A stretch of DNA of 64,000 nt, from NCBI RefSeq assembly GCF_000381125.1, contig NZ_KB905931.1, forward strand, positions 62,001-126,000, written 5' to 3'. Made by a program: the position numbers and the translations under genes. Below are positions 8,373 to 20,053 of the stretch, piece after piece (position 1 is the first letter of the stretch; the number at the start of each line of letters is the position of its first letter). This DNA comes from Caldimonas manganoxidans ATCC BAA-369. GTDB taxonomy: Bacteria; Pseudomonadota; Gammaproteobacteria; Burkholderiales; Burkholderiaceae_C. The notes below the pieces were generated by a model that was not told the DNA's origin, did no database searches, and was given only the letters and a program-made list of their open reading frames with translations.

Positions 8373-9329
8373 TCAGAAGTTGTGGCGCAGGCCCAGAGCG
8401 AAGGAGCTGAGGTCGCCGGTGTAGGGGTTGGCGCTGTCGGCGGACACCTTGGTGTAGAAGGCGTATGCCTTGGTGCGCTTGCTCAGGTTGTAGCCATAAG
8501 CCACGGTGAACTGCGTGGCGGCGCTGTCATCGACGTCGCTGTAATCGCCCGCACGACCGACGTTCAGATGGAATTCGGATGCACCCAGGGTGTACATGCC
8601 CGCCAGGCGCACGTTGGTGCGGTCACCCAGGTTGGCACCCCATCCATCCTCGTCGCGCTGAATGTAGCCACCGAAGGTGAAATCACCCATCGTGTACATG
8701 GCACGCAGCGCGAACTGGTTGGCGTCGCCGTTCTTCTGGTAGCCGGCGCCCAGCGCCAGGGCTCCCAGGCTGTAGTTGGCGGCCACGTCGTAGGTGTATT
8801 CGCCCGTGCCTTCGCGCAGCGACACAGCACCCTCGACCGTCAGGCCGTTCAAGTCGGGCGTGCGGTAGGCGATCTTGTTGAAGTCGCGATCCAGATAGGC
8901 ATACAGGGCATCGGCCGACGTGCCCGTGTCATGGTTGTGCATGCTCACGTAGTCGGCCGTGGCGAAATAGGCTTCGCTGGTGTAGCGGCCCAGGCGTACC
9001 ATGCCGAAGCCGCCGGACAGGTTCAACTCGCTCTGGCGAGCCCAGAATGCACGTTGGTTGCCGTAGGAGTCGCGCTGGATGCTGCCCGTGTCAGCTTCGA
9101 AGCCGTGCTCCAGCACGAAGCCGGCTTTCAGGCCGCCGCCGAGGTCTTCGGTGCCGCGAAACCCAATGCGCGAGGCATTGTTTTGCATCACGGTGGTGGA
9201 CGTGCCACCCGCCTTCTGGCGCTCGACCGACACGTTCATGCGGCCGTAGATGTTCACGTTGCTTTGGGCCAAGGCCGAGCCGGCGGCCAGTGCGGCGACG
9301 GCCGCCACGGCGATCGGGAGTTTTTTCAT
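8373..9329 (-). CDS. Gram-negative outer-membrane porin (Burkholderiales type)
   Basis: A general diffusion porin of 318 residues forming a trimeric 16-stranded barrel. The signal peptide (MKKLPIAVAAVAALAAGSALA) is followed by a typical mature start QSNVNIYGRMNVSVE. Inside are GFRGTEDLGGGLKAGFVLEHGF and FWARQSELNLSGGFG, landmarks of this family, and the protein ends FALGLRHNF with the C-terminal phenylalanine recognised by the Bam machinery. An AAGGA ribosome site precedes the ATG, and a possible -10 (TACAAT on the minus strand, 9406-9411) lies about 75 bases upstream. It is somewhat shorter than the usual 350-380 residues, so some external loops are probably short. Confidence 0.92.
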   Translation of the reverse strand: MKKLPIAVAAVAALAAGSALAQSNVNIYGRMNVSVERQKAGGTSTTVMQNNASRIGFRGTEDLGGGLKAGFVLEHGFEADTGSIQRDSYGNQRAFWARQSELNLSGGFGMVRLGRYTSEAYFATADYVSMHNHDTGTSADALYAYLDRDFNKIAYRTPDLNGLTVEGAVSLREGTGEYTYDVAANYSLGALALGAGYQKNGDANQFALRAMYTMGDFTFGGYIQRDEDGWGANLGDRTNVRLAGMYTLGASEFHLNVGRAGDYSDVDDSAATQFTVAYGYNLSKRTKAYAFYTKVSADSANPYTGDLSSFALGLRHNF

Positions 9330-9495
9330 GGAGTTTCCTTGTGGGAGAAAAACTGGAAGTCCGACCGATCGGCGTCAGGGTGGGGCCGTCGGTCACGGAA
9401 CCGTCATTGTAGAAAGACTGGCCTGCGCGATTGGTTCAGATGTGAAGCGATGACGCGCCCACGCAACACAGGGCGCCTCGCGCACAATCACGCCC

Positions 9496-10089
9496 ATGGA
9501 TCACAATTTTCTCTCTGCCCTGATTTTGCTGCTGTTGGTGCTCGACCCCTTTGGCAGCCTTCCCATTTTCATCTCGGTGCTGCGCGGGGTGCCCCCCGAG
9601 CGCCGCACCCGTGTGGCTGTGCGCGAGGTGATGATCGCCTTTGGCGTGCTGTTGGTGTTCATGTTCACCGGCCGGGCCTTTTTGGATCTGATGCATTTGT
9701 CGGAACGTTCGCTGGAAGTGGCCGGCGGCGTCATTCTGTTGATCATTGCCATCCGGATGATCTTTGCCTCTGGAGGCGAGATTTATGCCGCAGGCACGGG
9801 GCGTGAGCCTTTCATCTTCCCGTTGGCCGTGCCGTTGCTGGCCGGGCCTTCGGCCATGGCCACGGTGCTGCTGCTGGCTTCGCGGCAGCCCGAGCGCCTG
9901 ATCGAATGGGTGGGCGCGCTTTCGGCCGCGATGTTGGTGTGTGGCGCGGTGCTGTTGGCCGCGGACCGATTGCGCAGGCTTCTGGGCGATTCGATGGTGT
10001 CGGCCATCGAAAAGCTCATGGGCTTGGTGTTGACGGCCATTGCCGTGGAGATGATCCTGGCGGGCCTGAAGCGCTATTTCTTCGGTTGA
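9496..10089 (+). CDS. MarC family integral membrane protein
   Basis: A 197-residue protein with six predicted membrane helices, of the UPF0056/MarC family. Its start (LILLLLVLDPFGSLPIFISVL) carries the conserved NPxG/DPFG motif. PLAVPLLAGPSAMATVLLLA near residues 110-130 is the second family signature. Function is not established; despite its name the E. coli protein is not an antibiotic-resistance determinant. A CACAAT hexamer ends 7 bases before the ATG and there is no Shine-Dalgarno, so it may be leaderless. It is convergent with the amino acid transporter genes. Confidence 0.9.
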   Translation: MDHNFLSALILLLLVLDPFGSLPIFISVLRGVPPERRTRVAVREVMIAFGVLLVFMFTGRAFLDLMHLSERSLEVAGGVILLIIAIRMIFASGGEIYAAGTGREPFIFPLAVPLLAGPSAMATVLLLASRQPERLIEWVGALSAAMLVCGAVLLAADRLRRLLGDSMVSAIEKLMGLVLTAIAVEMILAGLKRYFFG

Positions 10090-10148
10090 GCGTCGAGGCC
10101 GCGGAACGGGGCAGAGCCCGATCCGCGGGGAGGAGTGACGCGGCGGCT

Positions 10149-10901
10149 TCAGCGGCCGCGCAGGTGCTCCGGCGCTTCCAGCCGTTTGGCCAGCAGCGAC
10201 AGGGTGAGCGTGAGGATCAGGTACATCGCCGAGATGGCCAGATAAGGCTCCCAATAGCGTGAGTACGCCCCTGCGACCGTGCGTGCGGCCAAGGCCAGTT
10301 CGGCCAAGCCGATGGCCGACACCAGCGAGGAGTCCTTGATCAAGGTGATGCCTTCGTTCACGAAAGCCGGCACCATGCGGCGGAAGGCCTGGGGCAGCAC
10401 GACGTTGCGCATGGCTTGCCCATGCGTGAGCCCCAGGCTGTAGGCCGCCTGCAGTTGCCCCCGGTGGATGCTTTGGATGCCGGCGCGGAAGATTTCAGAG
10501 ATGTAGGCCGCGGCATTGAGTGACAAGGCCAACGCTCCGGAGAAGAAGGCGCCATGCTCCTGGCGGAAGCTGACAGCGGCCGCTCCCGTGAGCAGCAGGC
10601 CGTGCTCCGGGTGCACCAGCGTGGGCATCAGCGCGAAGTGCACCAGCAGGATTTGCACGAACAGGGGCGTGCCGCGGAAAAAGGTCACGTAGGCGAGTGT
10701 GAATCCTCGGGCCGCGACCATCCCGATACGCAGCAGCCAGGCCTTGGGCGCCGGGGCGTCGGCCGAGCTGCTGATGAGCCCCAGCACCACGCCCAGCAGC
10801 ATGCCCGCGCCGATGGCCACCAGCGTGAGCTGGATGGTCATCCACAGGCCGGTGGCGAACAGCGGGCCGTAGCCCGCCAGGATTTCCCAGCGCAGGTCCA
10901 T
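10149..10901 (-). CDS. polar amino acid ABC transporter permease (HisM/GlnP family)
   Basis: Inner-membrane subunit of a type I ABC importer, 250 residues with about five membrane helices. The EAA loop that contacts the ATPase is clear: AGIQSIHRGQLQAAYSLGL followed by VVLPQAFRRMVPAFVNE. The N-terminal part contains the THGQAM and FFRGTPLFVQILLVHF segments typical of glutamine/histidine permeases. It lies 14 bases after its binding-protein gene and is clearly its partner. No ATP-binding subunit gene follows: the next gene downstream is marC on the other strand. It must borrow an ATPase encoded elsewhere. Confidence 0.92.
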   Translation of the reverse strand: MDLRWEILAGYGPLFATGLWMTIQLTLVAIGAGMLLGVVLGLISSSADAPAPKAWLLRIGMVAARGFTLAYVTFFRGTPLFVQILLVHFALMPTLVHPEHGLLLTGAAAVSFRQEHGAFFSGALALSLNAAAYISEIFRAGIQSIHRGQLQAAYSLGLTHGQAMRNVVLPQAFRRMVPAFVNEGITLIKDSSLVSAIGLAELALAARTVAGAYSRYWEPYLAISAMYLILTLTLSLLAKRLEAPEHLRGR

Positions 10902-10915
10902 GCGGTCTCAATCGC

Positions 10916-11746
10916 TCACTTGGAGGCCGCGCCAGCGGCCGCCGGTGCGCCGAAGTACTGGGCGTAGATGCGGTCGTAGGTGCCGTCGGCGCGGATGGCG
11001 GCCAAACCCTCATTGAGCTTGGCCAGCAATTCGGTGTTGCCCTTGCGCACCGCGATGCCGTACTGCTCGGGCGCGAAGGAGCTGTCGCTGACGGTCTTGA
11101 AGGCCGCCGTGCTGTTGTTGGCCACGTAGTGGTTGACCACGCCGTTGTCGGCCACCACGGCATCCACGCCGCCCGATTCGAGCTCTTTGAGCGCCAGCGG
11201 AGTGGACTCGAAGCGGCGCACGTTGGTGTTGTCCTTGCCGAGCAGCTGGGTGACGACTTCGTCGCCGGTGGTGCCGGTTTGCACGCCGACTTTCAGGGTT
11301 TTGAGGTCCTCGAATTTCGTTACCGGGCTGTCCTTGCGCACGGCGATGAGTTGCACCGCGTCGAAGTAGGGCTCGGTGAAGTCCATGGACTGACGGCGCT
11401 CGTCGGTGATGGTGATGGCCGACACCAGCAGGTCACGGTCGCCTTGGTTGAGCGAGTTGAAGATGCCTTCCCAGGGCGTGTTGACGAACTTGACTTCCAT
11501 GCCGGCCTTGGCGGCAATGGCTTTGACGATGTCGATGTCGAAACCGACGATCTCGCCCCGTTCATTCTGCGACTCGAACGGGGCATAGGCCGCGTCGGTG
11601 CCCACGACATACACCTTGGCAGCAGGAGCGGCCGCCGGCGCGGCCGCGGGGGAGGCTGGCTCCTGCTTGCTGCAGGCGGCCAACCACAAGCCGGCTGCGA
11701 TCAGACCGGCCACTTTGAGAAAACGACGGGTGTTCAGCGAAGTCAT
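10916..11746 (-). CDS. amino acid ABC transporter substrate-binding lipoprotein
   Basis: A family 3 extracellular solute-binding protein of 276 residues. The start at 11746 has a GAGGA ribosome site and gives a lipoprotein signal with lipobox LAAC at about residue 24, followed by an Ala/Pro-rich tether. The mature domain shows YVVGTDAAYAPFES, GFDIDIVKAIA and MDFTEPYFDAVQLIAVR, the signature of glutamine/lysine/arginine/histidine-type receptors. Gene order is receptor then permease in one operon. A lipid anchor is less common for Gram-negative amino acid receptors than a free periplasmic form. Confidence 0.92.
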   Translation of the reverse strand: MTSLNTRRFLKVAGLIAAGLWLAACSKQEPASPAAAPAAAPAAKVYVVGTDAAYAPFESQNERGEIVGFDIDIVKAIAAKAGMEVKFVNTPWEGIFNSLNQGDRDLLVSAITITDERRQSMDFTEPYFDAVQLIAVRKDSPVTKFEDLKTLKVGVQTGTTGDEVVTQLLGKDNTNVRRFESTPLALKELESGGVDAVVADNGVVNHYVANNSTAAFKTVSDSSFAPEQYGIAVRKGNTELLAKLNEGLAAIRADGTYDRIYAQYFGAPAAAGAASK

Positions 11747-11848
11747 GAAGTCCTCGAAAGGAAAAACGGTTGCGGGCGCCACCCCCGTGGCGCCAACGTA
11801 GGGCGCAGTGTAAGCCCGCGGCGGGGGGAGGTCGGCGCAGACTGGGCT

Positions 11849-12676
11849 TTAGAGGGGTCGCTCCAGCCAGTCCAGTTCGGCCTGGGTGAAGCCGGCGCGC
11901 CGGCGTGCGGCGTGGTTGAAGGGCGGCTTGGGGCGCGGGGCGTCGTAGCGCCGGGCGAGGACTTCGTAGTGAGCCACCGGGTCCAAGCCTTGGCGCTGGC
12001 ACAGCCAGCGGTACCAATGGTTGCCGATGGCCACGTGACCGACCTCGTCTCGCAAAATGATCTGCAGAATCTCCACCGCCCGCGCATCGCCGGCCTTGCG
12101 CAGCTTGGCCTGGATCAGCGGTGTGGCATCCAGGCCACGGGCTTCCAGCGTGCGCGGCACCAGCGCCATGCGGGCCACCAAGTCTTCACGGGTTTTGTCG
12201 GCCATGGCCCATAAACCGTCGTGGGCCTCGAAATCGCCGTAGTCATGGCCCAAGTGGTTCAGGTGCTGGCGCAACAGGGTGAAGTGCAGCGCCTCCTCGC
12301 CAGCGACTTGCAGCCAGTCGCGGTAGTAGGCCTCGGGCAGCCCGGCAAAGCGCCACACCGCATCCAGGGCCAGGTTGATGGCGTTGAATTCAATGTGGGC
12401 AATGGCATGCAACAGGGCGGCCCGACCGTGCTCGGTATGGGGCGAGCGGCGCGGGACTTGGCCGGGGGGCACCAGCACGGGGCGTTCGGGGCGTCCTGGC
12501 AGACCGGGCAAGGGGGCCAGCGTTTCGTCGCGCCCGAGGTCCAGGCCGGCCTGGGCGTCGGCGAACAACATGCGGGCCTGGGCCGCTTTGTCTTCGGGGT
12601 TGCGCAGGCACAGCACGTGCAAGGCACGCTGTCGCAAAGTGGTCGCCGCGCCGGCGGCAGGTGCGCACATCGTCAT
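11849..12676 (-). CDS. DUF455 ferritin-like protein
   Basis: A 275-residue protein of the DUF455 family. Candidate di-metal ligands sit in helices HIEFNAINLALDAVW (about 95-109), GEEALHFTLLRQHL (about 126-139) and LRDEVGHVAIGNHWY (about 208-222), which is the E...ExxH...ExxH arrangement of a ferritin-like four-helix bundle. The biochemical role is unknown; tRNA hydroxylase MiaE is a structural analogue, but identity is not claimed. It is divergent from the carbonic-anhydrase-like gene with 35 bases between starts. ATG 12676 is used; ATG 12670 is also possible. Confidence 0.85.
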   Translation of the reverse strand: MTMCAPAAGAATTLRQRALHVLCLRNPEDKAAQARMLFADAQAGLDLGRDETLAPLPGLPGRPERPVLVPPGQVPRRSPHTEHGRAALLHAIAHIEFNAINLALDAVWRFAGLPEAYYRDWLQVAGEEALHFTLLRQHLNHLGHDYGDFEAHDGLWAMADKTREDLVARMALVPRTLEARGLDATPLIQAKLRKAGDARAVEILQIILRDEVGHVAIGNHWYRWLCQRQGLDPVAHYEVLARRYDAPRPKPPFNHAARRRAGFTQAELDWLERPL

Positions 12677-12682
12677 GGAACT

Positions 12683-12688
12683 TAGAAT
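12683..12688 (+). promoter_or_regulatory. candidate -10 box for the gamma-CA/hslO operon
   Basis: TAGAAT lies 23 bases before the ATG at 12712, with an AGGAG ribosome site between them. It matches the hexamer seen before several other genes here. Confidence 0.4.
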
Positions 12689-12711
12689 TATCCCTTCTTC
12701 AGGAGCAGTTC

Positions 12712-13236
12712 ATGGCCCTCTTCCAGCTCGACGAGCTGATCCCCACCGTGCACGAGTCGGCCTGGGTGGCCGAGTCGGCCCAGGTGATCGGCGATGTCCA
12801 TCTTGCCGAGGACACCAGCGTGTGGTTCGGTGTCGTGATCCGCGGCGACACGGCTCCCATTCGCATCGGGCGGGGCTCGAACATCCAGGACAACGCGGTG
12901 CTGCATGCCGATGCTGGGGTGCCGCTGACCGTCGGCGAGGGGGTGACCGTCGGGCACCAGGCGATGCTGCATGGCTGCACCGTCGGGGATGGCTCGCTCA
13001 TCGGCATCCAGGCGGTCGTCTTGAACCATGCGCGCATCGGCAAGGGATGCGTGGTGGGCGCCGGCGCGGTCGTGACCGAGGGCAAGGAATTCCCCGACGG
13101 GTCCTTGATCTTGGGCGCGCCGGCCAAAGTGGTGCGGCAGCTCACGCCCGAGCAGGTGGAGCGCTTGCGCCTGGGGGCCGCCCACTATGTGCACAACGCC
13201 CGGCGGTTTCGTGCCGGGCTCAAGAGGATCGGCTGA
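12712..13236 (+). CDS. gamma-class carbonic anhydrase-like hexapeptide-repeat protein
   Basis: A 174-residue left-handed beta-helix protein of the YrdA/PaaY/CaiE group, built from repeated hexapeptides such as IGDVHL, VVIRGD and IGIQAV. The three zinc-ligand histidines expected of gamma-carbonic anhydrases are present: His65 (NAVLHAD), His82 and His87 (GHQAMLHGC). Activity in this subgroup is variable, so hydration of CO2 is only likely. The start at 12712 is set by an AGGAG ribosome site. Its stop overlaps the hslO start (TGATG), indicating coupled translation. Confidence 0.9.
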   Translation: MALFQLDELIPTVHESAWVAESAQVIGDVHLAEDTSVWFGVVIRGDTAPIRIGRGSNIQDNAVLHADAGVPLTVGEGVTVGHQAMLHGCTVGDGSLIGIQAVVLNHARIGKGCVVGAGAVVTEGKEFPDGSLILGAPAKVVRQLTPEQVERLRLGAAHYVHNARRFRAGLKRIG

Positions 13237-14207
13237 TGTCGGCGCTGCACAAGTTCCTGTTCGAAGGACTGCCCGTGCGCGGCATGTTGGTGCGGCTGAC
13301 CGATGCCTGGACCGACATGCTGCGTCGGCGTGAGGCCGTCGGCGGCTATCCCGAGCCGGTGCGCCGGTTGCTCGGCGAAATGACGGCCGCCGGCGTGTTG
13401 ATGCAGGCCAACATCAAGTTCAATGGCTCGCTGGTCTTGCAAATCCAAGGCGACGGGCCGGTGCGCTTGGCCGTCGTCGAGGTGCAGCCCGATTTGCGTT
13501 TGCGTGCCACGGCCAAGGTGCTGGGCGAAGTGGCGCCCACGGCGCGGCTGGAGGCCCTGGTGAATGTGCATGGCCAGGGCCGCTGCGCGATCACGCTCGA
13601 TCCGAAGGACCGCCTGCCGGGGCAGCAGGCCTACCAAGGCGTGGTGCCCTTGCATGGCGATCGCCGTCAACCCTTGCAAAGCGTGGCCGAGGTGCTGGAG
13701 CACTACATGCTGCAGTCCGAGCAGCTCGACACCCGGCTGGTCCTGGCTGCCGACGATCAGGTCGCCGCCGGGCTGCTGATCCAGCGCCTGCCGGTGCAGG
13801 GCGAGGGCAATCTGGCGGGGGGGCGAAGCCGAGAGGACGACATCGGCCTGAACGAGCATTACAACCGCATCGCCCATCTGGCGGCCACGCTCACGCGCGA
13901 GGAGCTGCTGAGGCTGGATGCGGACACGGTGTTGCGGCGGCTCTTCTGGGAAGAGACGCTGCGTCGCTTCGAACCGCTCACCGGGTCACAGGGCCCGCGG
14001 TTTGCCTGCTCGTGCTCACGCGAGCGGGTGGGGCAGATGCTGCTCGGATTGGGCAAAGAGGAGGTCGACGCCATCGTGGCCGAGCAAGGGCGTGTCGAGA
14101 TCGATTGCGATTTCTGTGGCGCCCGCTACCACTTCGACGCGGTGGACGTGGGCAGTTTGTTCACCCCGGGGCGTGACCATCCGCCGGGGCCGGTGTCCGT
14201 GCAGTGA
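13236..14207 (+). CDS. hslO: redox-regulated molecular chaperone Hsp33
   Basis: A cytoplasmic holdase activated by oxidation, 323 residues. The N-terminal domain holds GMLVRLTDAWTDML and MLQANIKFNGSLVLQIQGDGPVR-type segments. The C-terminal zinc switch is complete, with Cys258, Cys260, Cys291 and Cys294 in a CxC...CxxC arrangement (FACSCS and IDCDFCG). Disulfide formation at these cysteines releases zinc and activates the chaperone. It is slightly longer than the E. coli protein (292 residues). The ATG overlaps the stop of the upstream carbonic-anhydrase-like gene. Confidence 0.95.
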   Translation: MSALHKFLFEGLPVRGMLVRLTDAWTDMLRRREAVGGYPEPVRRLLGEMTAAGVLMQANIKFNGSLVLQIQGDGPVRLAVVEVQPDLRLRATAKVLGEVAPTARLEALVNVHGQGRCAITLDPKDRLPGQQAYQGVVPLHGDRRQPLQSVAEVLEHYMLQSEQLDTRLVLAADDQVAAGLLIQRLPVQGEGNLAGGRSREDDIGLNEHYNRIAHLAATLTREELLRLDADTVLRRLFWEETLRRFEPLTGSQGPRFACSCSRERVGQMLLGLGKEEVDAIVAEQGRVEIDCDFCGARYHFDAVDVGSLFTPGRDHPPGPVSVQ

Positions 14208-14210
14208 GCC

Positions 14211-14867
14211 TCAGGCGGGTGCTTGGCCTCGGCGCCGCAGCAGGTGCTCGCATTCGGGCACCAGACATTCGCGGCACCAGGGGCGCAGACGCAAACGCGG
14301 CTCCTCGTCCGCGGCGGCGGCGGACGGGTTGAGTCGCCCCTGGGCGCGCAAGGCGGTTTCCACCACGCGCCAGGCGGCTTCCAAACGCTGGTCGTCCAGA
14401 CCGTAGATCACGCTGAAGGCCACCCCGGCGGTGAGCAAGCGTCGTCGCAGCCGCTCGTCCACGGGCGCTCGCATGTGGGGGCCGTCGCGCTGGATGCCAT
14501 CGGGCGTCCAAGGCAGATCCAGGCCGGTCAGCAAGGTGAGGCTGCAATGGCGATGGGCCTGGAAGGCGGCCTCGTACAGCGATGCGTCATCGAACAACAC
14601 GTCGCTGTACACCGCGGTCATGACGGCCGTGGTGTCGGCAAAAACGAGTTCGTGGGCCGCAGCGGCGGCCAGGATGCGGCGTGTCTGTTCTTCGGCGATA
14701 TGCGCTTGCTCTTCGGGGCGCGGCGTGCGGGCGTGGCGGTCGCAGAATTCGCGCAGATATTCCTCGACCGCTTGGGCTTTGAAGCCCTGCGCGCAGGCCC
14801 GTGCGGCCAGGCCGCGGGCCAGGTCGGTCTTGCCGGTGCTCTCGGCGCCAAGCAGCGCGATGATCAT
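14211..14867 (-). CDS. NadR-type nicotinamide riboside kinase-like ATPase with Cys-rich tail
   Basis: A 218-residue P-loop protein resembling the C-terminal ribosylnicotinamide kinase domain of NadR. The Walker A motif is GAESTGKT (residues 7-14). HIAEEQTRRIL, FADTTAVMTAVYSDVLF and TGLDLPWTPDGIQRDGP match the NadR kinase signatures. It overlaps pnuC by an ATGA junction, so it probably phosphorylates the nicotinamide riboside that PnuC brings in, trapping it for NAD synthesis. Unusually, the last 20 residues carry Cys198, Cys201, Cys206 and His208 (WCRECLVPECEH), which could bind a metal. No NMN adenylyltransferase or DNA-binding domain is fused. Confidence 0.85.
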   Translation of the reverse strand: MIIALLGAESTGKTDLARGLAARACAQGFKAQAVEEYLREFCDRHARTPRPEEQAHIAEEQTRRILAAAAAHELVFADTTAVMTAVYSDVLFDDASLYEAAFQAHRHCSLTLLTGLDLPWTPDGIQRDGPHMRAPVDERLRRRLLTAGVAFSVIYGLDDQRLEAAWRVVETALRAQGRLNPSAAAADEEPRLRLRPWCRECLVPECEHLLRRRGQAPA

Positions 14868-15505
14868 GCGTCGGTCCGGGCGGCCACCCGTCGGTGCCAG
14901 GCGCGCCAACCGACCAGTGAGCTCGCGGCAAACACGGCGTACAGCGCCGCGGTGAGCCACAGGGACTTGTGGACGAACAGGGCCAGCGCGACGAGATTGA
15001 CCACGAGCCAGACCATCCAGTTCTCGACGAACTTGCGGGCGAGCAAGGCTTGCGCCACCACGCTGGCCACGGTCGGGAAGGCGTCCCAGTAGGGCACGTC
15101 GGTGTCGGTGTGCCGGTCCAGCCATGCCCCCAGCCCGGGCCAGGTCAGGACCACGGCCAGGACGGCCAGCAGGCGGCCCCGCCATCCGAGATAGCGCACG
15201 TCCAGACGGGAGCCGTCAGCACGGCGGCCGCACAGCCATTGCCACCAGCCCCACAGGGCCACGATGACGAAAAAGATCTGCAGTGCGGCGTCGCCATACA
15301 GCCGGTGCTGCCAGAAGAGCAGGAAGTACAACAGCGCACTGGCGGCAGCCAGCGGCCAGCCCCAATGGATCACCCGGATGTTGCACACCAGCATGGCCAG
15401 GGCCAAGGCCACGGCGAGGACTTCCAGCCAGGTGACCGGCGAGCCCCACAGGGTGAAGGCCGCCTGCATCAGCGGCGCGAACGCGGCGAGCAAGCCGTCC
15501 ATCAT
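14864..15505 (-). CDS. pnuC: nicotinamide riboside transporter PnuC
   Basis: A SWEET-like membrane protein of 213 residues with about seven helices, facilitating uptake of nicotinamide riboside. Family landmarks are WLEVLAVALALAMLVCNIR near the N-terminus, the Trp-rich ALWGWWQWL helix and the PYWDAFPTVASVVAQALLA / ENWMVWLVVNL block. It is followed by the overlapping kinase gene that would metabolically trap the substrate. Two adjacent ATGs (15505, 15502) are possible starts. No NiaR or NAD-II riboswitch-like element was recognised in the 22 bases to ftsB. Confidence 0.92.
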   Translation of the reverse strand: MMDGLLAAFAPLMQAAFTLWGSPVTWLEVLAVALALAMLVCNIRVIHWGWPLAAASALLYFLLFWQHRLYGDAALQIFFVIVALWGWWQWLCGRRADGSRLDVRYLGWRGRLLAVLAVVLTWPGLGAWLDRHTDTDVPYWDAFPTVASVVAQALLARKFVENWMVWLVVNLVALALFVHKSLWLTAALYAVFAASSLVGWRAWHRRVAARTDA

Positions 15506-15527
15506 GGGAGGCGCTGCATCGTGGGCT

Positions 15528-15809
15528 TCATCGACGGGGTATCACCTGGACGAAGATTTCGTCGGGCTTGATCATGCCCAGTTCCAGGCGGGCTTTTTCC
15601 TCGACCATCTCCAGGCCCTCGCGCAAGTCGCGCACCTCCGCGGCAAGCTGTTCGTTGCGCGCGCGGGCGGCGTCGTTGCGCGATCGTTGCTCGTCCAGAC
15701 GGGATTGCAGCTCCATCACCCGGGGCAGACCGTTCTTGCCGAGCCACAGCTCGGCATGCACGGCACCCAGCAATGCCAGCAGGCCCAGGGTGACGAAGCG
15801 TGCGTTCAT
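15528..15809 (-). CDS. ftsB: cell division protein FtsB
   Basis: A 93-residue bitopic divisome protein forming the FtsQLB complex. One N-terminal membrane helix (about residues 5-20) is followed by a coiled coil (about 28-65) and the short C-terminal segment with ARLELGMIKPDEIFVQVI, the conserved region contacting FtsL/FtsQ. It lies 9 bases after eno, a standard betaproteobacterial arrangement. Confidence 0.93.
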   Translation of the reverse strand: MNARFVTLGLLALLGAVHAELWLGKNGLPRVMELQSRLDEQRSRNDAARARNEQLAAEVRDLREGLEMVEEKARLELGMIKPDEIFVQVIPRR

Positions 15810-15818
15810 CGGAGACGG

Positions 15819-17436
<1,618 letters not shown>

Positions 17437-17467
17437 GTGCTGTTCTCCGCGGAGGGGATGAATGCGT

Positions 17468-19216
<1,749 letters not shown>

Positions 19217-20047
19217 TCAGGCCGCGCGAGGCTCGGCCGTGCCGCAAGCCTCCTGTTCGAAGCGCTGCAACCAGCTCACGACGGCGCGAGCGGTCTCCAG
19301 GGGCTTCTCGAAGGGATAGAGGTGGCTGCCTTCGATCCATTGCATGCGGTCCTGGACCACGTCTTGCGTGCCGCGCAGGCCCACTTGCCGAACTTCGGCC
19401 GAGCGTGTTCCCCCGATGAATGCCACCGGGCAGGGCAAGGGCCTGCGGCGCAGCAGCCAGTGCAGGTGGTGAGGCAGCGAGTCATAGATGGCTGTTTCGA
19501 CTTCGCGGCGGAAACTCAGCACGCGCCGGTCGCCCAAGGGCTGGGTGCCGGCGCGGATGTAGTCTTGTAGGACTTCCGGGTCCCACACGGCGAAATTGGG
19601 CTTGGCCGCGAAGTGGCGCAGGGCTTCTTCCTCGCTGGCCCAGGTGGTGCGCCGCTGGCGCGACACCCGGCCGGGCGAGACCCGCTGAATCAGCCCAGCG
19701 GCTTTGAACAGGCGCACGCCGTGGGCCTTGAGGCCGTAGACGATGGGCGAGTCCAGCAGCACCACGCCTTGGGCCAAGTCGTTGCGTTTGGCCGCAGCCA
19801 GCAGGCTCAAATAGCCGCCCAGCGAATGCCCCACCAGCCAGACGGGCTGGCCCACTTCCCGTTCGATGAAATGCAGGAGCTGGTTGCGCAGGTGCGGCCA
19901 GTTGCTGGTGACCGGGTAGCGTGGGTCGTGTCCGAACTTTTCCACCGCGTGCACCGTGTAGCCGGCCTCGCGCCAGGCGTCGAACAGCTTGCGGTAGGTG
20001 CCGGCCGGAAAGCCGTTGGCATGCGAGAAGACGAGATGGCGGTTCAT
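19217..20047 (-). CDS. alpha/beta hydrolase
   Basis: A 276-residue alpha/beta-hydrolase. The oxyanion segment is FSHANGFPAGTY (residues 7-18) and the nucleophile elbow is GHSLGG (about residue 75), with candidate acid and base in the C-terminal third (EGSHLYPFEKP supplies the histidine). The HANGFPA opening is typical of a hydrolase subgroup often found in betaproteobacteria. Substrate unknown. It follows the Anbu gene by 6 bases and probably belongs to the mutS-Anbu-hydrolase transcript. Confidence 0.85.
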   Translation of the reverse strand: MNRHLVFSHANGFPAGTYRKLFDAWREAGYTVHAVEKFGHDPRYPVTSNWPHLRNQLLHFIEREVGQPVWLVGHSLGGYLSLLAAAKRNDLAQGVVLLDSPIVYGLKAHGVRLFKAAGLIQRVSPGRVSRQRRTTWASEEEALRHFAAKPNFAVWDPEVLQDYIRAGTQPLGDRRVLSFRREVETAIYDSLPHHLHWLLRRRPLPCPVAFIGGTRSAEVRQVGLRGTQDVVQDRMQWIEGSHLYPFEKPLETARAVVSWLQRFEQEACGTAEPRAA

Positions 20048-20053
20048 GGTGGT

